Below, piece after piece: positions 33,435 through 46,195 of a DNA stretch of 64,000 nucleotides; the stretch's first letter is position 1; every line of letters begins with the position of its first letter. Made by a program: the position numbers and the translations under genes. Source of the DNA: Platerodrilus igneus. Lineage: Eukaryota; Arthropoda; Insecta; Coleoptera; Lycidae. The stretch lies in the NCBI GenBank assembly GCA_036346225.1, contig JARFIW010001082.1:1-64000 (forward strand), written 5' to 3'. Under the pieces are notes generated by a model, which did no database searches, was not told where the DNA came from, and saw only the letters and a list, made by a program, of their open reading frames with translations.

Positions 33435-34011
33435 TGTTTATTGAAACGGGCTACTGCTACCGCGTTTCGTTAATTCAAAACAAGTAATAATAAATGTCTT
33501 TATTACTCACTGTTCACAAGTCTAATTAACAGTATATGCCTTGTTTACAGATGTTTTCAGTCCACTTAACAATGAAGCACTATTACACTAATGAATTTAC
33601 AAGCACTAATATCTTTTTAAACTAACTTCTTTATCATAGGTCCATTAACAACACTAACGCAACTATTTATTTATACACTTCTATTTATTTATGTATGCTA
33701 CAAGCTGCATGTACATTAGACACAGCTTATATCATTTATGTATGTATATATTCCAAAAGCTCAACTACGTTTACTGTACACGATATAATTTATATTAGAC
33801 ATTCAAGAATAGACTGACCCTTGCATTTCTCAGATTTAAATATATGACTCATCTTCTGGTAATTACGAGAAACTTCCAGGTCTATTGAGAATAAACGGTG
33901 CCGGCGGCGTTTTGTGTGTTTGACTTCTAGAAGAATTCTCGTATCCTGAAAACTATGCAGAGCCTACAGCGCTTGTGTGTTTGATGGGTTGCCTAGTAGT
34001 AGCTCGCAACA
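33435..34011 (+). repeat. probable solo LTR inside CR1-like ORF2
   Basis: This 577-bp block, starting TGTTTATTGAAACGGG and ending CTCGCAACA (TGTT...AACA), separates two adjacent parts of the endonuclease: IDHIFIR before it and YDSVLSGII after it. It has no coding frame. The size, termini and position suggest a solo LTR. I see no clean duplication at the flanks (cgggg on the left, ttatg on the right), so it is not proven. Confidence 0.5.
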
Positions 34012-36211
34012 TTATGATAGTGTGCTCTCGGGGATTATCTGCACTAGAATTTCCGATCACTACATGCTTGTCACTCACTTAAGTTTTTAGGGTATCAATG
34101 CACCTGTTTAGAAGCAATTAGAAATGGATTTTATATAAGACGGCAACTACTTAATATGGATTTTAGTTACTTCAACGAAAATAATGATCCGGTCTATCTG
34201 TATAAAAAAATATACTATCTATTTAATAATATTTATTAAACCAGTAACTTCGTCGAACCATCAGCAAAGAATAAAACGAACCTAACAAGATACGTAGTTA
34301 AAAAGGAATGGATGACTCTCAAACTAGTTAAACAATAGAACTTAGGGATAAATTATTACGTAAATAGACACAAACTAAGTTACAATTGAATAGGGAAGAG
34401 TATAATCGTCATAAAAATTGACTAATATTACAAATTAGAAAACAAAAGCACAAATATTACAGTGAACGTTTTAGTAATTCACAATCTGACACGCAGTCCA
34501 TTTGGCATGAAATAAATAAATTAATTAGGCAAAAAGATAACGCTTAGTGGATGATGTTATAAAACAAACGAGACTGAACCAAAATAATGAATGTATAGCA
34601 AATGAGTTTGGTACTTTCTTTTACAATGCTGTATATTCCACAAGACACGACTGTTCATTAAAATTTATCAACTTAAATACTATGACCAATATCCCAAATT
34701 GTAGCATATTGTTAAAATATACTTGCTCTGAATTTGTGAACAGGGAACTTTCAAAAATGAAGAAAAATAAATCCCCGGGATATGATCAAATCAGAGTAAA
34801 AGACGTTTTACTAGTAAAAACCGAAATGGTACCAATAATAGTAAGATTAATTAACACAATTATTAAAACCACAGTTGTACCAAATTTTTTGAAAATCTCT
34901 ATTGTTAGACTTATTCATAAGAAAGGAAGTTACTTAGAGTGTGGTAATTATCGACCAATATCAATATTACCGATATTAGAAAAACTCTTTGAAAACATAT
35001 TTCGGAACAAGTTAACACCTTTTTAGAAGCTAACTCAATAATCACGAAAGAACAATACGGGTTTGTTAAAGGATTAGGTACAAATAAGTTATTGTCGGAT
35101 CTTGCTGATTATGTGTATAGCAAACTAAAAGATAGTTTACACGTTTTGTGTTTATTTATAGACTATTCCAAGGCTTTCGAACTTATTGAACATGGAATAC
35201 TACTAAAAAAATTGGAACAATTGGGCTTTGGTGGGAAGACACTGGCGTTATTTTCAAACTATTTACAATATCGTTATTTTGTTGTAAAGATAAAAGATTC
35301 TTATAATCAAGAATTTGAGCAAGATTTTGGTGTACCACAGGGGTCTGTATTAGGACCAATCCTGTTTCTTCTATATATGAATGACCTTCCTCAAGTCATA
35401 CAAACATGTACAATATATATGTTTGCGGATGATATTTTAATAGTTTCGGTGCATAAAAGTTTACATGTTGCCAAAAAATTTTTGCAATTAGATATGGATA
35501 ACACAGCTATGTGGTCACACGATAACTTTTTAGTCATCAATGAACAAAAAACGAATTTATGTATATAACAACACCTTATATGCAAAAGGATAGCGTGGAA
35601 ATTGTCCTGCATTGTTGTAAATGTTTCCAGCTGAAAAAAATAAGAGGATATACAGCATGCTTTTCTGAATGTAAAGCTATTACGCAATGTAATACATATG
35701 AATATCTAGGGGTAACGGTAGATTACTACTTTCGTTGGGATTCACACATATCAAACGTGTGTAAAAAATTAAAACATGTCGTAGTTAAATTGTACTATAT
35801 AAAGCCATTGGTTACCTATAAAATAAGAAGAATTATTTATGTCGCCCAAGCAGAGTCCGTATTGCGATACGGGCTGGAGGCATGGGGCTTTGCTAGTAAG
35901 GCTTATCTAAACCGAATTATAGTAATCCAAAAAAATTATTAAAATTAGTATACGGCAAAGAGAATAAATTTACTTTTCAGGAACTGTTAAAAGAATGCGA
36001 TTTGCTTAGTGTATACGGATTATTTTTCTATAAATTGATTATGAATAATTATTTTAAGGACACATATTTAGTAAAAGGCGCCCATATATATGATACAAGA
36101 TCTAATAGTTACGAACTACCTATTATTTTAAACAAATATGGAAAAAATACACTTTCTTATATTGTCCAAAAATTTTTAACGAACTACTCGATGATTGCAA
36201 AAGATTCTTAA

Positions 36212-36831
36212 GTATGAAAATATTAAAAACCTCATAAAAGATGCTCCTTAATGTTCATTATGCTAGCTAGTGCAAAAACTCATGACCTGCAAAGTTTGCT
36301 TAAATTCTGCTTAAGTCAAAACATTGGCAGAAACCTTTGATTTATACTAAATACATCTATAATTATATTTACTACTATTCTGTAATTATTGTGCGGGGTT
36401 CAAAATATTCGTTTATTATTTTCTAAAAGGGAGGGTTGAGCTGCATGAAACATAGTGTTAAGTTTTTAGTAAGTTATTAATAGTTTTTAGTAGGTATAAA
36501 GTAGTAGAATTTTTCATTTAAAATTAAATAATCAAGAACAATATACCAGTTAGGTCATTTACAACGTAATTTCTAGGAATAAAAGTGGATTAATTTATAA
36601 TAAATATGTTTTTACTTAATTTAAATTTAATTTATAAAATGATGGTTTTATTCTTTATAGGATAGGATGTATAAAACAGTAAATGAATTATGTAGTTTAT
36701 ATTTTTAAGTTATGTACTATTAAGTTATAAGCTGTTGATTATTTAATATGAACAACAACTTGCAATTAATTATAACTACTGTAAATTAAGATGTACACCT
36801 GGTCAAGCAACCGCGGTTGTTTTTGGTGAAA
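36212..36831 (+). other. 3' UTR of the CR1-like element
   Basis: AT-rich non-coding sequence between the ORF2 end and the RTE insertion. The remaining tail of the element is found beyond the RTE, at 40462-40498. Confidence 0.5.
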
Positions 36832-36852
36832 TTCAAAAGGATGCTCATCATC

Positions 36853-37020
36853 ATTTTGTTTTCGACCTTACTTAAGGTCGGGTTTGACGCAGCTCTAACT
36901 TCTTTTCTATTCTGTGCTAATCTAAAAAGCTCTACATACCCTTCACAACCTAAATTTCTAATAATTTGACTAATATAGTTTGGTCTAGGTCTTCCTATAT
37001 CCTTCTATCTTTTTCCTATC
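36853..37020 (-). pseudogene. 5'-truncated second copy of RTE 3' end
   Basis: Matches 37263-37430 closely (gacgcagctcta, ttcttttctattctg, ataatttgactaatatag) but covers only the last ~55 codons and the 3' UTR. It lies directly 3' of the larger copy and inside the same 14-bp duplication. Confidence 0.8.
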
Positions 37021-37279
37021 CAGCTGGCTCTACATAGATATTAGCAACCTGATGGTTGTTAAAGAACTCTAACATGTTTACATGATTACCATTTATAGGA
37101 AAATGAAATATAACCTGGTTATCCGCTTCAAAAAGGAAAAGTGTTAAATTATATGTTATGGTAAGGCTTAAGCAACGAAACGCTACCAATATGCCAGACC
37201 GCTAACTAATTGTGAGTTATGTCCTGGTGACATTTAGTAACCTGATTTTTATTTTTTTTTGTTTTGTTTTCGAACTTAC

Positions 37280-40086
37280 TTAAAGTCGGTTTGACGCAGC
37301 TCTAAATTCTTTTCTATTCTGAGCTAGTCTAAAAAGGTCCACATACCCTTTACAACCTAGATCTCTAATAATTTGACTAATATAGCTTTGTCTAGGCCTT
37401 CCTACTCTATTTTTATTTGGTAGTCTATAATCTAAGACTTTATTAAATAGTCCCTCATGTCTTAACTTGTGCCCAATCATTTTTTCTCTACTGACATTCA
37501 ATTGTTTTCACATGCAGGGTTCCTCACCTATCCTTCTATAAACTTCCTCGTTTGTTACTTTATCTGTCCAAGTTTCAAAAGCTTCTATCTTTTTCTTATC
37601 TACCTCTTTAATTGTCCAAGTCTCACTACCGTATAGTAGAACGCTCCATACGTACGACTTTAAGAAACTTTTTCTATTATCTAAACTAATACTATTAGCT
37701 ATTAGTAAGTTTTTCTTTTTTAAAAACATTTTTCTAGCTTGAGCTATTCTAGCTACTATGTCCCTTCTGCTACGTCCATCCTTTGTAATTATACTACCTA
37801 AATAGCAAAATTCATCTACCTCCTCTAACTCGGTATTACCTATTTTTAATTTTGGTTTACAACTAGACTGTAACTCACCTGTCATTATCTTTGTCTTTAC
37901 TGAGTTAATTCTCATACTATAGTTACTCCGTAGTATCTCATCTAAAATATTTAAAAACTCTCCTAACTCTTTTCTAGACTCTGCTATAACGGCTATATCA
38001 TCTGCAAAACGTAACATGTCTATTTTCTGTCCCTGTACACTAATACCTATCTCTTTTCTCTCTCTAGCTAAGTTTAAAGCTTCCTCAATATAAACATTAA
38101 AAATCAAGGAGACAGTATACAACCCTGTCTAACACCATTTCTAATCTTAGCTTCCTTTTCTATTTCATCCAATCTAATTACTACGCTTTGGTTTTTATAT
38201 AGACTGTAAATAATTTTTCTATCCCTATGAGAGATTCCTATTTTTTGCAAAACCCTGAACATAACAATCCAATTAACCCTATCAAATGCTTTTTCTAAAT
38301 CTACAAACGCGAAATTTTTTTGTAACCTTTTTTCGATAATTAGCCTAATCATTAGTATCGGTTCTCTAGTCCCTCTGTCTTTACGAAAACCATATTGGTC
38401 TTTGCCTAAATAATTCTCAGTTAAAGCTTCTACTCTATTTTTAATTATTATTGTTAGTATTTTGGAAGCATGAGAAGTTAAACTAACCGTTCTAAAATTC
38501 TCACACCTATCAGCTCCTGATTTTTTTGGGATTGGGATAATAATATTTTTTTCGAAATCTATTGGAACCTCACCTGTGTCATATATTACTTTTACTAGTT
38601 CATATAATCTGTCTAATGTTTTCTGACTTGCATATTTTATTAATTCTGCGGGAATATCGTCTATCCCTGGCGCTTTATTTAGTTTAAGATCCCTAACAGC
38701 TCTATCAAATTCCTCTCTTAATATTGAGAACCCTATTTCTACATCCTCTTCTTGGTCGTTCTCTAACTCATCCATATCGTCTCCCTTATATAAATCTTCT
38801 AAATATCTTTTCCATCTATCTGCTGTCTCAACTTTATTTATTAGAAGCCCATTATTCTCGTCTCTAATACCATTATATTTTTTCTTATCTTCCCCAAAAA
38901 ACTTTTTAACTGCCCTGTAAGCCCTGTCTGTCTTACCTACTCTCAAATCATCTTGTATTCCCTTACAATTCTCCTCCATCCATTTATTTCTAGCTTTTCT
39001 ACACTCATGTACTATCGTATTTCTAACTGTATTATATTTTTGCTTACTTTCACTATCCACTTCTCTGAAAGGTTTAAGCTTTCTTCTATTCTCTATTAAA
39101 TCTAATATCTCCTTTGTTACCCACGGTTTTCTCGCTTCTATTTTTTTCTTACCTATAGTCTGTGTTGCTGTATCATGTACAGTTAGTTTTATTTCTTTCC
39201 ATCTGTTTTCTACGTTCCCTCCTACAGCTATCTCTTTGCTCTTAATATCTAATACTTGTTTATATTCCTCTTTTACCCTACTATCATTAAACTTACCTAG
39301 ATCCCATCCCTCTCTTTTAACCTTTCTCAATTTTTTGAATTTTAGTTTACACTTCATTTTAACTAAGTTATGATCGCTATCTATGTCAGCCCCTGGATAA
39401 CTACGACAGTTTTTAACTTGGTTTCTAAATCTTTGTTTAACTAAAATATAATCTATTTGGTATCTAGCCCTATCCTCTGGCGCTTTCCAGGTATATCTTC
39501 TCCTAACATGTTGTTCGAATACGGTGTTTACAGTTCCTAACCTATGTTCCTGGCAAAACTCAACTAATCTTTCTCCTCTATCATTTCGTCTGCCATACCC
39601 AAATTTTCCTACCATTTTTCCCTCACTACCTTCTCCCACTGACGCATTAAAATCGCCCATAACTATTAAATTCTCATCTCCTTTTACTTTTCTCACTATA
39701 CTATTTATATCCTCGTATACCTTTTCTACTTCCTCATCCTCGTACTGAGTTGTTGGCATGTAAACCTGTACTAAAACAGTGTCTGTGGGTTTTGTACTCA
39801 ATCTAACCATAATTATTGTATCACTAAATTGTAAGTACTCTTTAACTTTATGCCCTAATCTTTTACCTAACACTATTTCTACGCCTGCCTGTCCATTCGT
39901 TGAAGAAGTTGTAATTATTCTATAATTATCTTTCCAAAAGTCATTACTGTCTGGCCATCTCACCTCACCAATACCTAAAATGTCCAGCTTTTCCTCTCTC
40001 ATTTCGACTAATAAATTCGTTAACTTATCTACTCTAAGTAATGACCTTACATTCTAAGTCCCTATCACTAAATCGAACTGTTGTTT
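37280..40086 (-). pseudogene. RTE ORF2: APE endonuclease and reverse transcriptase
   Basis: Only three lesions in about 930 codons. Endonuclease: GT(stop)NVRSLL with TAG at 40054-40056 in place of Trp, then ILGIGEVRWPDSN, LIVMGDFNASVGEG, YQIDYILVKQRFR and DSDHNLV. RT: NKAPGIDDIPAELIK, FRTVSLTSHASKIL, FVDLEKAFDRVNW with the first catalytic Asp, GVRQGCILSP. A 1-bp loss near 38105 shifts the frame; it continues LIFNVYIEEALNL and the catalytic FADD (near 38010), to FCYLGSIITKDG. A TGA near 37497 interrupts the C-terminus (NVSREKMIGHKLRHE, RVGRPRQSY). Endonuclease resembles the CFDP2/BovB kind. Low decay suggests relatively recent activity. Confidence 0.88.
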
Positions 40087-40498
40087 TATATTCTTACGAT
40101 GACGAGCCCCAAGTACCCCCTCCCGGAGATCGAATGAGGGAGTATTTTACCTCCGGACAAGAATTTTACTTGTGAGCTCTCCATCATATGTATTTCGTGT
40201 TTTAGGCCACGCACACCTGGGAAATATTGTGGTAGGCTCCCATATCTTTCCACAACGCAGTTTTTAAAGATTTTAGCAAAAGCCGTATCCGTCACGGCCA
40301 ACCCCAACAAGCTTAGAATTATTGAGGATCGCCCGAGACCAACCGACCCTCCTTCAATATCTTTTAGCCAGCAAGGCTGCTGCCCCTTGCTGCGCCTTTT
40401 AATCGCCTTTTACGATAAGCAGGCTTACTATAGTAGTATTCTTTATCCCCTACTATAGGGGTTCAAAAGGATGCTAATAAAGATTTATTATTATTATT

Positions 40499-41729
40499 AA
40501 CCCAACTAACCTAACTAACCTAACTAACCTAATTCACTTAACTGATCTAACTGACCTAACTGACCTAACTGACCTAACTGGCCCAACTGACCCAACTAAC
40601 GCAACTAATCAACAAACCCAACTAACCTAACTAACCAAACTAACCCAACCAATCAACCTAACTAACCTACCTATCCTAACTATTTTGACTATACTGACTA
40701 TCCGGACTAACCTAACGAACCTAAATAACTTAGCTAGCCTAACTAACCTAACAAACCTAACCAACCTAACTAACTTAACTAACCTAACTAACCACACAAA
40801 CCTAACTAGCCTAACTTACTTAACTGACCTAACTGGCCTAACTGACCTCTAACCGACCCAACTGACCTAACTGACCCAACTAACCCAAACTAACCCAACC
40901 AACCCAACTAATCGAACTAACCCAACTAACCCAACTATCCGAACTAACTCAACTAACCCAATTAACTTAACTAATCCAACTAATCTAACTAACTCAACTA
41001 ACCTAACTATCACAACTAACCCAATTAACCCAACTAAGCCAACGAACCTAATTAATTAACTGACCTAACTGACATAACTGACCTAACTGACCTAACTAAC
41101 CTAACTGACCTAACTGACCTAACTGATCCAATTAACCCAACTAATCAACTAACTCAACTAACCCAACTAATCTAATTAACCCAACTAAGCCAACTAACAC
41201 AACCAACCTAACTAACCGAACTGACCCAACTGATCCAACTGACCCAACCGACCCAACTAATCAACTAACCCAACTAACCTAACTAACCCAACAAACCTAA
41301 CTAACCTAACGAACCTAACTAACCGATCTCACCTAACTAAGATTACTACCCTAACTATCCTAACTAACCTGACTAACCTAACATAATTCACCTAGCTAAC
41401 CTAGCTAGCCTAACTAACCTAATTAACATACCTAACATAACTAACCTAACTAACCTAACTAACCTAACTAACCTAACTAACCTATCTAACCTAACTAACC
41501 TAACTACGCTAACTAACCTAACTAACCTAACTAACTTACCTACTCTACCTAGCAGAACTAACCTAACTAACCTAACTACATAACTAACCTTACCGACCTA
41601 ACCGACATAACTGACCTAATTACCTAACTAATCTAACCACCCTAACTAACGCAACTAACCTAACTAACCTAACTCACTTAACTGACCTAACTGACCTCTA
41701 ACTGACCTAACTTACCTAACTTGCCCAAC
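40499..41729. repeat. telomere-like satellite, variant-rich
   Basis: Continuous array of cctaactaa, ccaactaac, cctaactga and related words, continuing the array of 27653-28132. Local sub-arrays of ctgac and ccaac variants suggest patchy homogenisation. Regular cctaactaa units dominate around 41440-41530. No genes. Confidence 0.95.
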
Positions 41730-42139
41730 TGTCGAAAAATCATTACTAATTGAACTAATATTGTGAGTAGCCTAAGCAAACTGTAATGTTAAAGCTGAAA
41801 TACTTGAGACTGACTGCCTGTTCTTGGGGCTCCCGGCGTATTTATGTTGTCCCTGCCCCTCATATGTCTGTGGAAACTTGCAGAGTCCATGTCTGCTTAT
41901 TTCTTAATTCTACTTATTATACAATGTAACAATCTTACTTTCTAAGTAATCACGGTTCTTAACCGTCTGTGACCTGCCACCTGCAGTATCACTATCGTCT
42001 GGAATACAATATAATGCATCCGTTCTCACAACTGTTAATAACCTTTATTTAATTATCCTTGAATTACATTGTTGTACTTGACTTAATAATTTCTTTAACA
42101 ATTTCTAATATTTCCTAATAACTTCTATTTTGTTATACA
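41730..42139 (-). repeat. LTR of BEL/Pao-associated family
   Basis: Related to 7812-8305 across most of its length. Starts TGTCGAAAA and ends TTATACA on the plus strand. In minus orientation it has an ATAAATA box followed by the conserved CGGGAGCCCC. It sits directly downstream of the BEL/Pao pol fragment in minus sense, the place of a 3' LTR, with the satellite immediately beyond. Confidence 0.65.
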
Positions 42140-43560
42140 TACATAAATTGGAGGATACATAACTCGCGTACTCGCAAAATACTATCTTCGTCTAAGAATG
42201 GTTATATTCTGTACAGAGGGCTTGATGGTAAGTCAGTAGTTTTAATTATTGATTCTCCGGTTCGCTTAAACAAATAGTTAATTTCTTCACCGTAGTGATC
42301 CCTTTGTGCTAAAGCTATTAACCAAGTTCTGGCCTTATTTGGCTTTGAACCACTTAAAATTCCATTGGGTGAAGAATTTCATGCAATTTTGGCTTTAGAT
42401 TTGGTTACAGCACGGTAAACACATCCAACTGTTCTCAGTAATTTGTTGTAAGTTTGGAAACGTTCAACTTCTATAAAGCGTTGAATTAATACATGAGTAG
42501 ATAGTAAATTTTCTTGAGGCTGCGTATGGTCTTGCTTGTTTCTAAACTAGCAGATTTCAGATAAATAGAAAAAATCCGGTGCTTTGTACCAATGGTAGTT
42601 AAACTCTAGTTTTGGGGTAGATGACCACTTAGTAGCTTCATCGGCTATGTTTAATGCAGTGAGTACATAGCGCCAATTTATAGGAGCGGATTTTTCATGA
42701 ATTTCTGCCACTCTATAAGCCACAAACTTAGCCAGCTTTATAGACTTAGCGAATCTAGCACCCAGAACAGCACCGTTTGGTTCTAGTCGACGAATTGTAA
42801 GCAACTTTAAACTTTTCAGGACCATAGGGCGACTGTCAGGAATTTTCAATTCATCTCACCCCCAAACTAAGCTTGTTTCATACTGGTTCCCAACTCTTAC
42901 AGTTTTAGTATTCATTATCTCATTTGTTTGGCACTCTTCTTGCACTATGATTGCATTTTTCAGGGAAGTTACGCCCAGCAAGTCAGAAGCAAAGAAAGTT
43001 TTAACGTATTTGTGAAGATGTAGTTTCTGGAGGTTCACAAGCACACATGGGCATAAATGGAGGACATTTCTTGTTCTTGAATAGTAGTTTTTGCCGTGCT
43101 GCAAAAATAGACCATCCGAGCTTACATTTGACTGTCATTGGTTGTTCCTCGTCGCTCTTTCTTATTTTTAGCGGAAGTGACAATTTCCAGTTATCAAGAC
43201 CTAATAAGATGCGTAATTTGGCACGAGCGCAGAATTTGATAAGTAGTACTTGAAGATAGGGGAACTTTGAAAGTTGAGGCGTTGCTCTGGCAGGTCAAGT
43301 TGGTCAACATGTGAGCAGGTCTATTCTCGTAGCGATTAGCGACACGATAGTTACCTTCGATAGAAAGATAAACTTTTTGTGAGTTTTCTTCTACCCTGTA
43401 AGGCTCGTTCGTCTATTTTAGAGTAGGTGCTGAAACTCCGTTAGGACAAAACTTGTTTACCAACCTACCATCTAGCAAAGTGGTTGAAGAGCCTTCATCG
43501 AGGAAAGCATAAGTTTCGACCTTATGTAGAGAAGTATATTTATACTTGTATTCAAATTAT
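42140..43560 (-). pseudogene. BEL/Pao pol remnant (protease, RNase H, integrase start)
   Basis: Minus strand, read from 43530: TYAFLDEGSSTTLLDG is the Pao-type protease active-site block. Next are SLPLKIRKSDEEQPMTVKC and KTFFASDLLGVTS (43183-42900), the protease-RT linker. RNase H follows at 42849-42547 (KFVAYRVAEIHEKSAPINWRY, then LNIADEATKW). The last part (RFIEVERFQTYNKLLR, PFLDEDSILRVREL) leads into integrase near 42155, where the LTR begins. Most of RT and the integrase core are missing. Many stops. It is an internally deleted, dead copy. Confidence 0.8.
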
Positions 43561-46195
43561 TTTTATGTTAATAGGAGTTAAGTTTAGGTTGATTTTTATT
43601 TTTATTTATTTAGGAAATAGACAAAATCTGTGATTTGTAAAGGATATCTTACCCCATGGAAGCAGCATTTTATTTTGAGCTACTCAGGATACCAAAGCAA
43701 AAGTTTTATGCGGAATAATAGTCTTCCACATAGAAATGACATCAAAACGATTTCTGTGACAGACTGTTTGGTGCCACTCTATTTTGACAGTGGGTAAATC
43801 CTTTCAGGGTAATTGTTGATGTAATGTAGAATTGAATTTAAACCTTGTCAATTATTATTTTGTATTTCTTTATTTTTTCTTTCGTTCTTCCCACTTCCAC
43901 ACTATTGCAGTTAGCCGACGCACCCTTATATGGTCACGAGGTCCTCGCTCCTTCAAGGTAAATCAAAATTAATTTGTCTAACGCTTGTTCAAGCCGACAA
44001 AGAAGTGTAATTCTTAGACTAAAGTAAAATTTGAAGGTATCAGTAAATTGGAGGCTGTTTTGTTATCAACAGTTATAACAAAAGCAACATTTGGTTATTG
44101 AGTTATATAGTTTAGTGTATCATTTGATAGCTTAGAGTTGTGCTTTAGGATCAACGACAAATATATAATCACAAGCGTTGGAATAAGTTATAACGGTTTG
44201 ACTGGGGTTCTTTTTAACATGCTACAATGTGCCCTGCAAAAAATTGTATAAAAAACTAGTTTTTATGCAGCTTGAGGAACTATAAAAAATCAGAAAAAGA
44301 TAATCTTCCAAAGGAGAAATGGAGTAGGCAAGAGACAGAGTTTTGCTCAAAAATGAGTCAAGTCAGTGACGAAGGACACCAACGTGAGTTACGTAGCTAT
44401 TAGAAGGTACATAAAAAATTCTTTTGAATCTTCTTTGGCAATTAAACCACTCATACTTTCGATTCATGACATAGGATCGTCGTAAAAATAATAAAAAGAG
44501 AAACACAAAACAAACAACAAAACGTACAGTGAGTATATATAAAAAAATTCGACAGGCCTGAAATAACGATGGGTTTGACCACGGTACAAAAATTTGATAA
44601 AATGATAGCCAAAAATAGAAGCTAAACAACTTGGAAGTATCACTCTTACCAAGTGGTAAATGCCTGTTACTTCTTTCGTTAATGAAATAGTATTATAACA
44701 ATAACATAAATTAAAATAAAGTTACGTCTTACTCGCGTTATTAATCATGCACAACTCTGGATGTAATTCGTACTTCCCCAAATAACAAATAAGTCGCACG
44801 TTTGACCTCTCCGATTGTTATAGTAAAATTCATCGTTTCTAAAGTACGTCGCTTTCACGAGCTGTAGTGTTCATTCCATTCGACGCCTCTCATGGCCGAC
44901 TTTAACTACATTCACATACCTTTAGCCTGGGAAATGCAGGTTTATGCGGTTTACATGCTATAAATGTCGGCTAATTGTCCTTGAATTTGATGAGAAACCA
45001 CATTCATATGCTGCACGCATAATAACTTACTTTTAGGATAGGAAAAAGCTTTCATATGCTGAATATAAAAATCCTCTAATTAGAATTTTAAAATAAAATT
45101 TGATACAACCAAAAAGCGCTACATACAATACAGTAGTTATTTGCTCATTCCATCTCTCTATTTTTGGATACCTTACTACTGCTTATTATCATGTAATTAA
45201 ACTCCTGTTAATTGCAGTTGATATATTCAATATTTCTTTATAAATACAGCTTACAGCTTGAATTACATAAATTTTTTCTACGATAACACACCTATGTGAA
45301 TACTAGTAATTATATCTTTCTTTTTATCATAATTACTTCAACATTTAGACTAATTTACAAATTTTACCCTAAAAAACACCTTTTTAACTCTACACTCTCA
45401 GAACTAAACAAAAACACGCCTTTTTGTTACTATTATTCTTTGTCAGCAACTAGTTCCTAGTCTCCATACAGATCCTGTTTTTAAATATAAATATGTACAT
45501 CTATATTTCTTTTCTTGTAATAAATAAAGTATTTATCTAAAACATAATCCCCATTTTACACTTAATCCCTTAAACTTCATCTAATCCAGTTTAAATCTAA
45601 ATTGGTTATTGCCATATGCAATTGTCTGGGTAAAAGTTGACATCCCTTAATATTAGAGGAACAGTGTGCTTGTTCGCCACCCATCCTAGGAGAGGTAAGC
45701 GCAGGGTTGTATGCTTCTCTCTGCCGTACTTTTTTCCCAACTTTAGCCCAGGTTGAGTTCGATTCAGTTTGCTCCATATGTAATCTAAGTCAAATTGCTG
45801 GCAACTTAATTTTGGAGTTCAATATTGTATTAAAAATAGGATTACCTTATACTATAGTTTTATTTCAAACATTCCAACCTCAGCGCCATTTTTCAGTGTA
45901 TATTTGGGCTGTATCAGTCACTATAGAATATGTTTAGAGTGTCAAAAACGATTCCTCTTGGCTAAATGTTCAAGCGGCTTCAACTACTTTACTGTGAAGA
46001 TTTCGTGCTAGATGCTTTTTGTTTTAACTACTGCATTCGACAGTTCAGGCACAGCCTGAAATAAAAAATATTTTATAGTTTATATTGTAAATCACCTGGT
46101 TGTAGTGCTTAGTGTTTGGTAATTAAAATCCTTTCCGAAAATGTATTAACCAATACTGAAGTATTAATATATGTCTTCGTATACGATTTTTTTTG
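43561..46195. other. intergenic region
   Basis: About 2.6 kb of AT-rich DNA. Small open frames (44363-44629 minus, 45707-45937 plus and others) are hydrophobic or of chance length, and I recognise none. No repeats shared with the rest of the window were noticed. Confidence 0.5.

Larger units (their letters stand above)
29397..36211 (+). pseudogene. CR1-like ORF2: APE endonuclease and reverse transcriptase
   Basis: Endonuclease starts near 29410 (SLVSLHINGIKSHFDEF), is interrupted at 29570, resumes at 33028 (RTRMKRGGIILYIANN, then TILVYRPPNN) and, after a solo LTR, at 34012. RT: NKSPGYDQIRV near 34770, GNYRPISILPILEKLFE near 34950, FIDYSKAFE with the first catalytic Asp near 35160, GVPQGSVLGPILF near 35335, and the catalytic FADD at 35422-35433. 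The C-terminal region (35559-35942 and 36002-36211) contains YLGVTVDYYFRWDSHI and YDTRSNSYELP. Several stops and frameshifts. It would copy element RNA at nicked target DNA. Confidence 0.85.
36846..40461 (-). mobile_element. RTE-type retrotransposon insertion with 14-bp duplication
   Basis: TTCAAAAGGATGCT occurs at 36832-36845 and 40462-40475. Between them lies a minus-strand RTE unit: 5' UTR from ~40460, ORF2, and a 3' end at ~37255, plus a second 5'-truncated copy of the same 3' end at 36853-37020. The outermost tail is a short TGATGA run. The order 'native CR1 tail, RTE, native CR1 tail' is restored if the duplication is collapsed. The 5' UTR contains a GC-rich block (40360-40430) of a kind common upstream of insect RTE ORFs. 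Confidence 0.75.
28133..40498 (+). mobile_element. CR1-like non-LTR retrotransposon carrying three nested insertions
   Basis: ORF1 (28237-29179), ORF2 (about 29397-36211) and a 3' UTR ending in gatttattattattatt (to 40498) form one plus-strand element between satellite arrays at both ends. Insertions inside it: a Foldback-like transposon (29571-33019), a solo LTR (33435-34011) and an RTE element (36846-40461). Removing the first, with one copy of its 8-bp duplication, restores the endonuclease frame. The TAA/TTA-type tail and ORF1 design (PHD-like finger, coiled coil, FP-like domain) fit the CR1/Jockey group. All ORFs have stops. Confidence 0.8.

Noticed and set aside
33435..34011. Firm call of a complete LTR insertion
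   Set aside because: No target duplication is visible at the inferred ends, so it is listed only as probable.
44363..45937. Several 60-90-codon frames, some hydrophobic
   Set aside because: Length as expected by chance in AT-rich DNA; no domains or start context.
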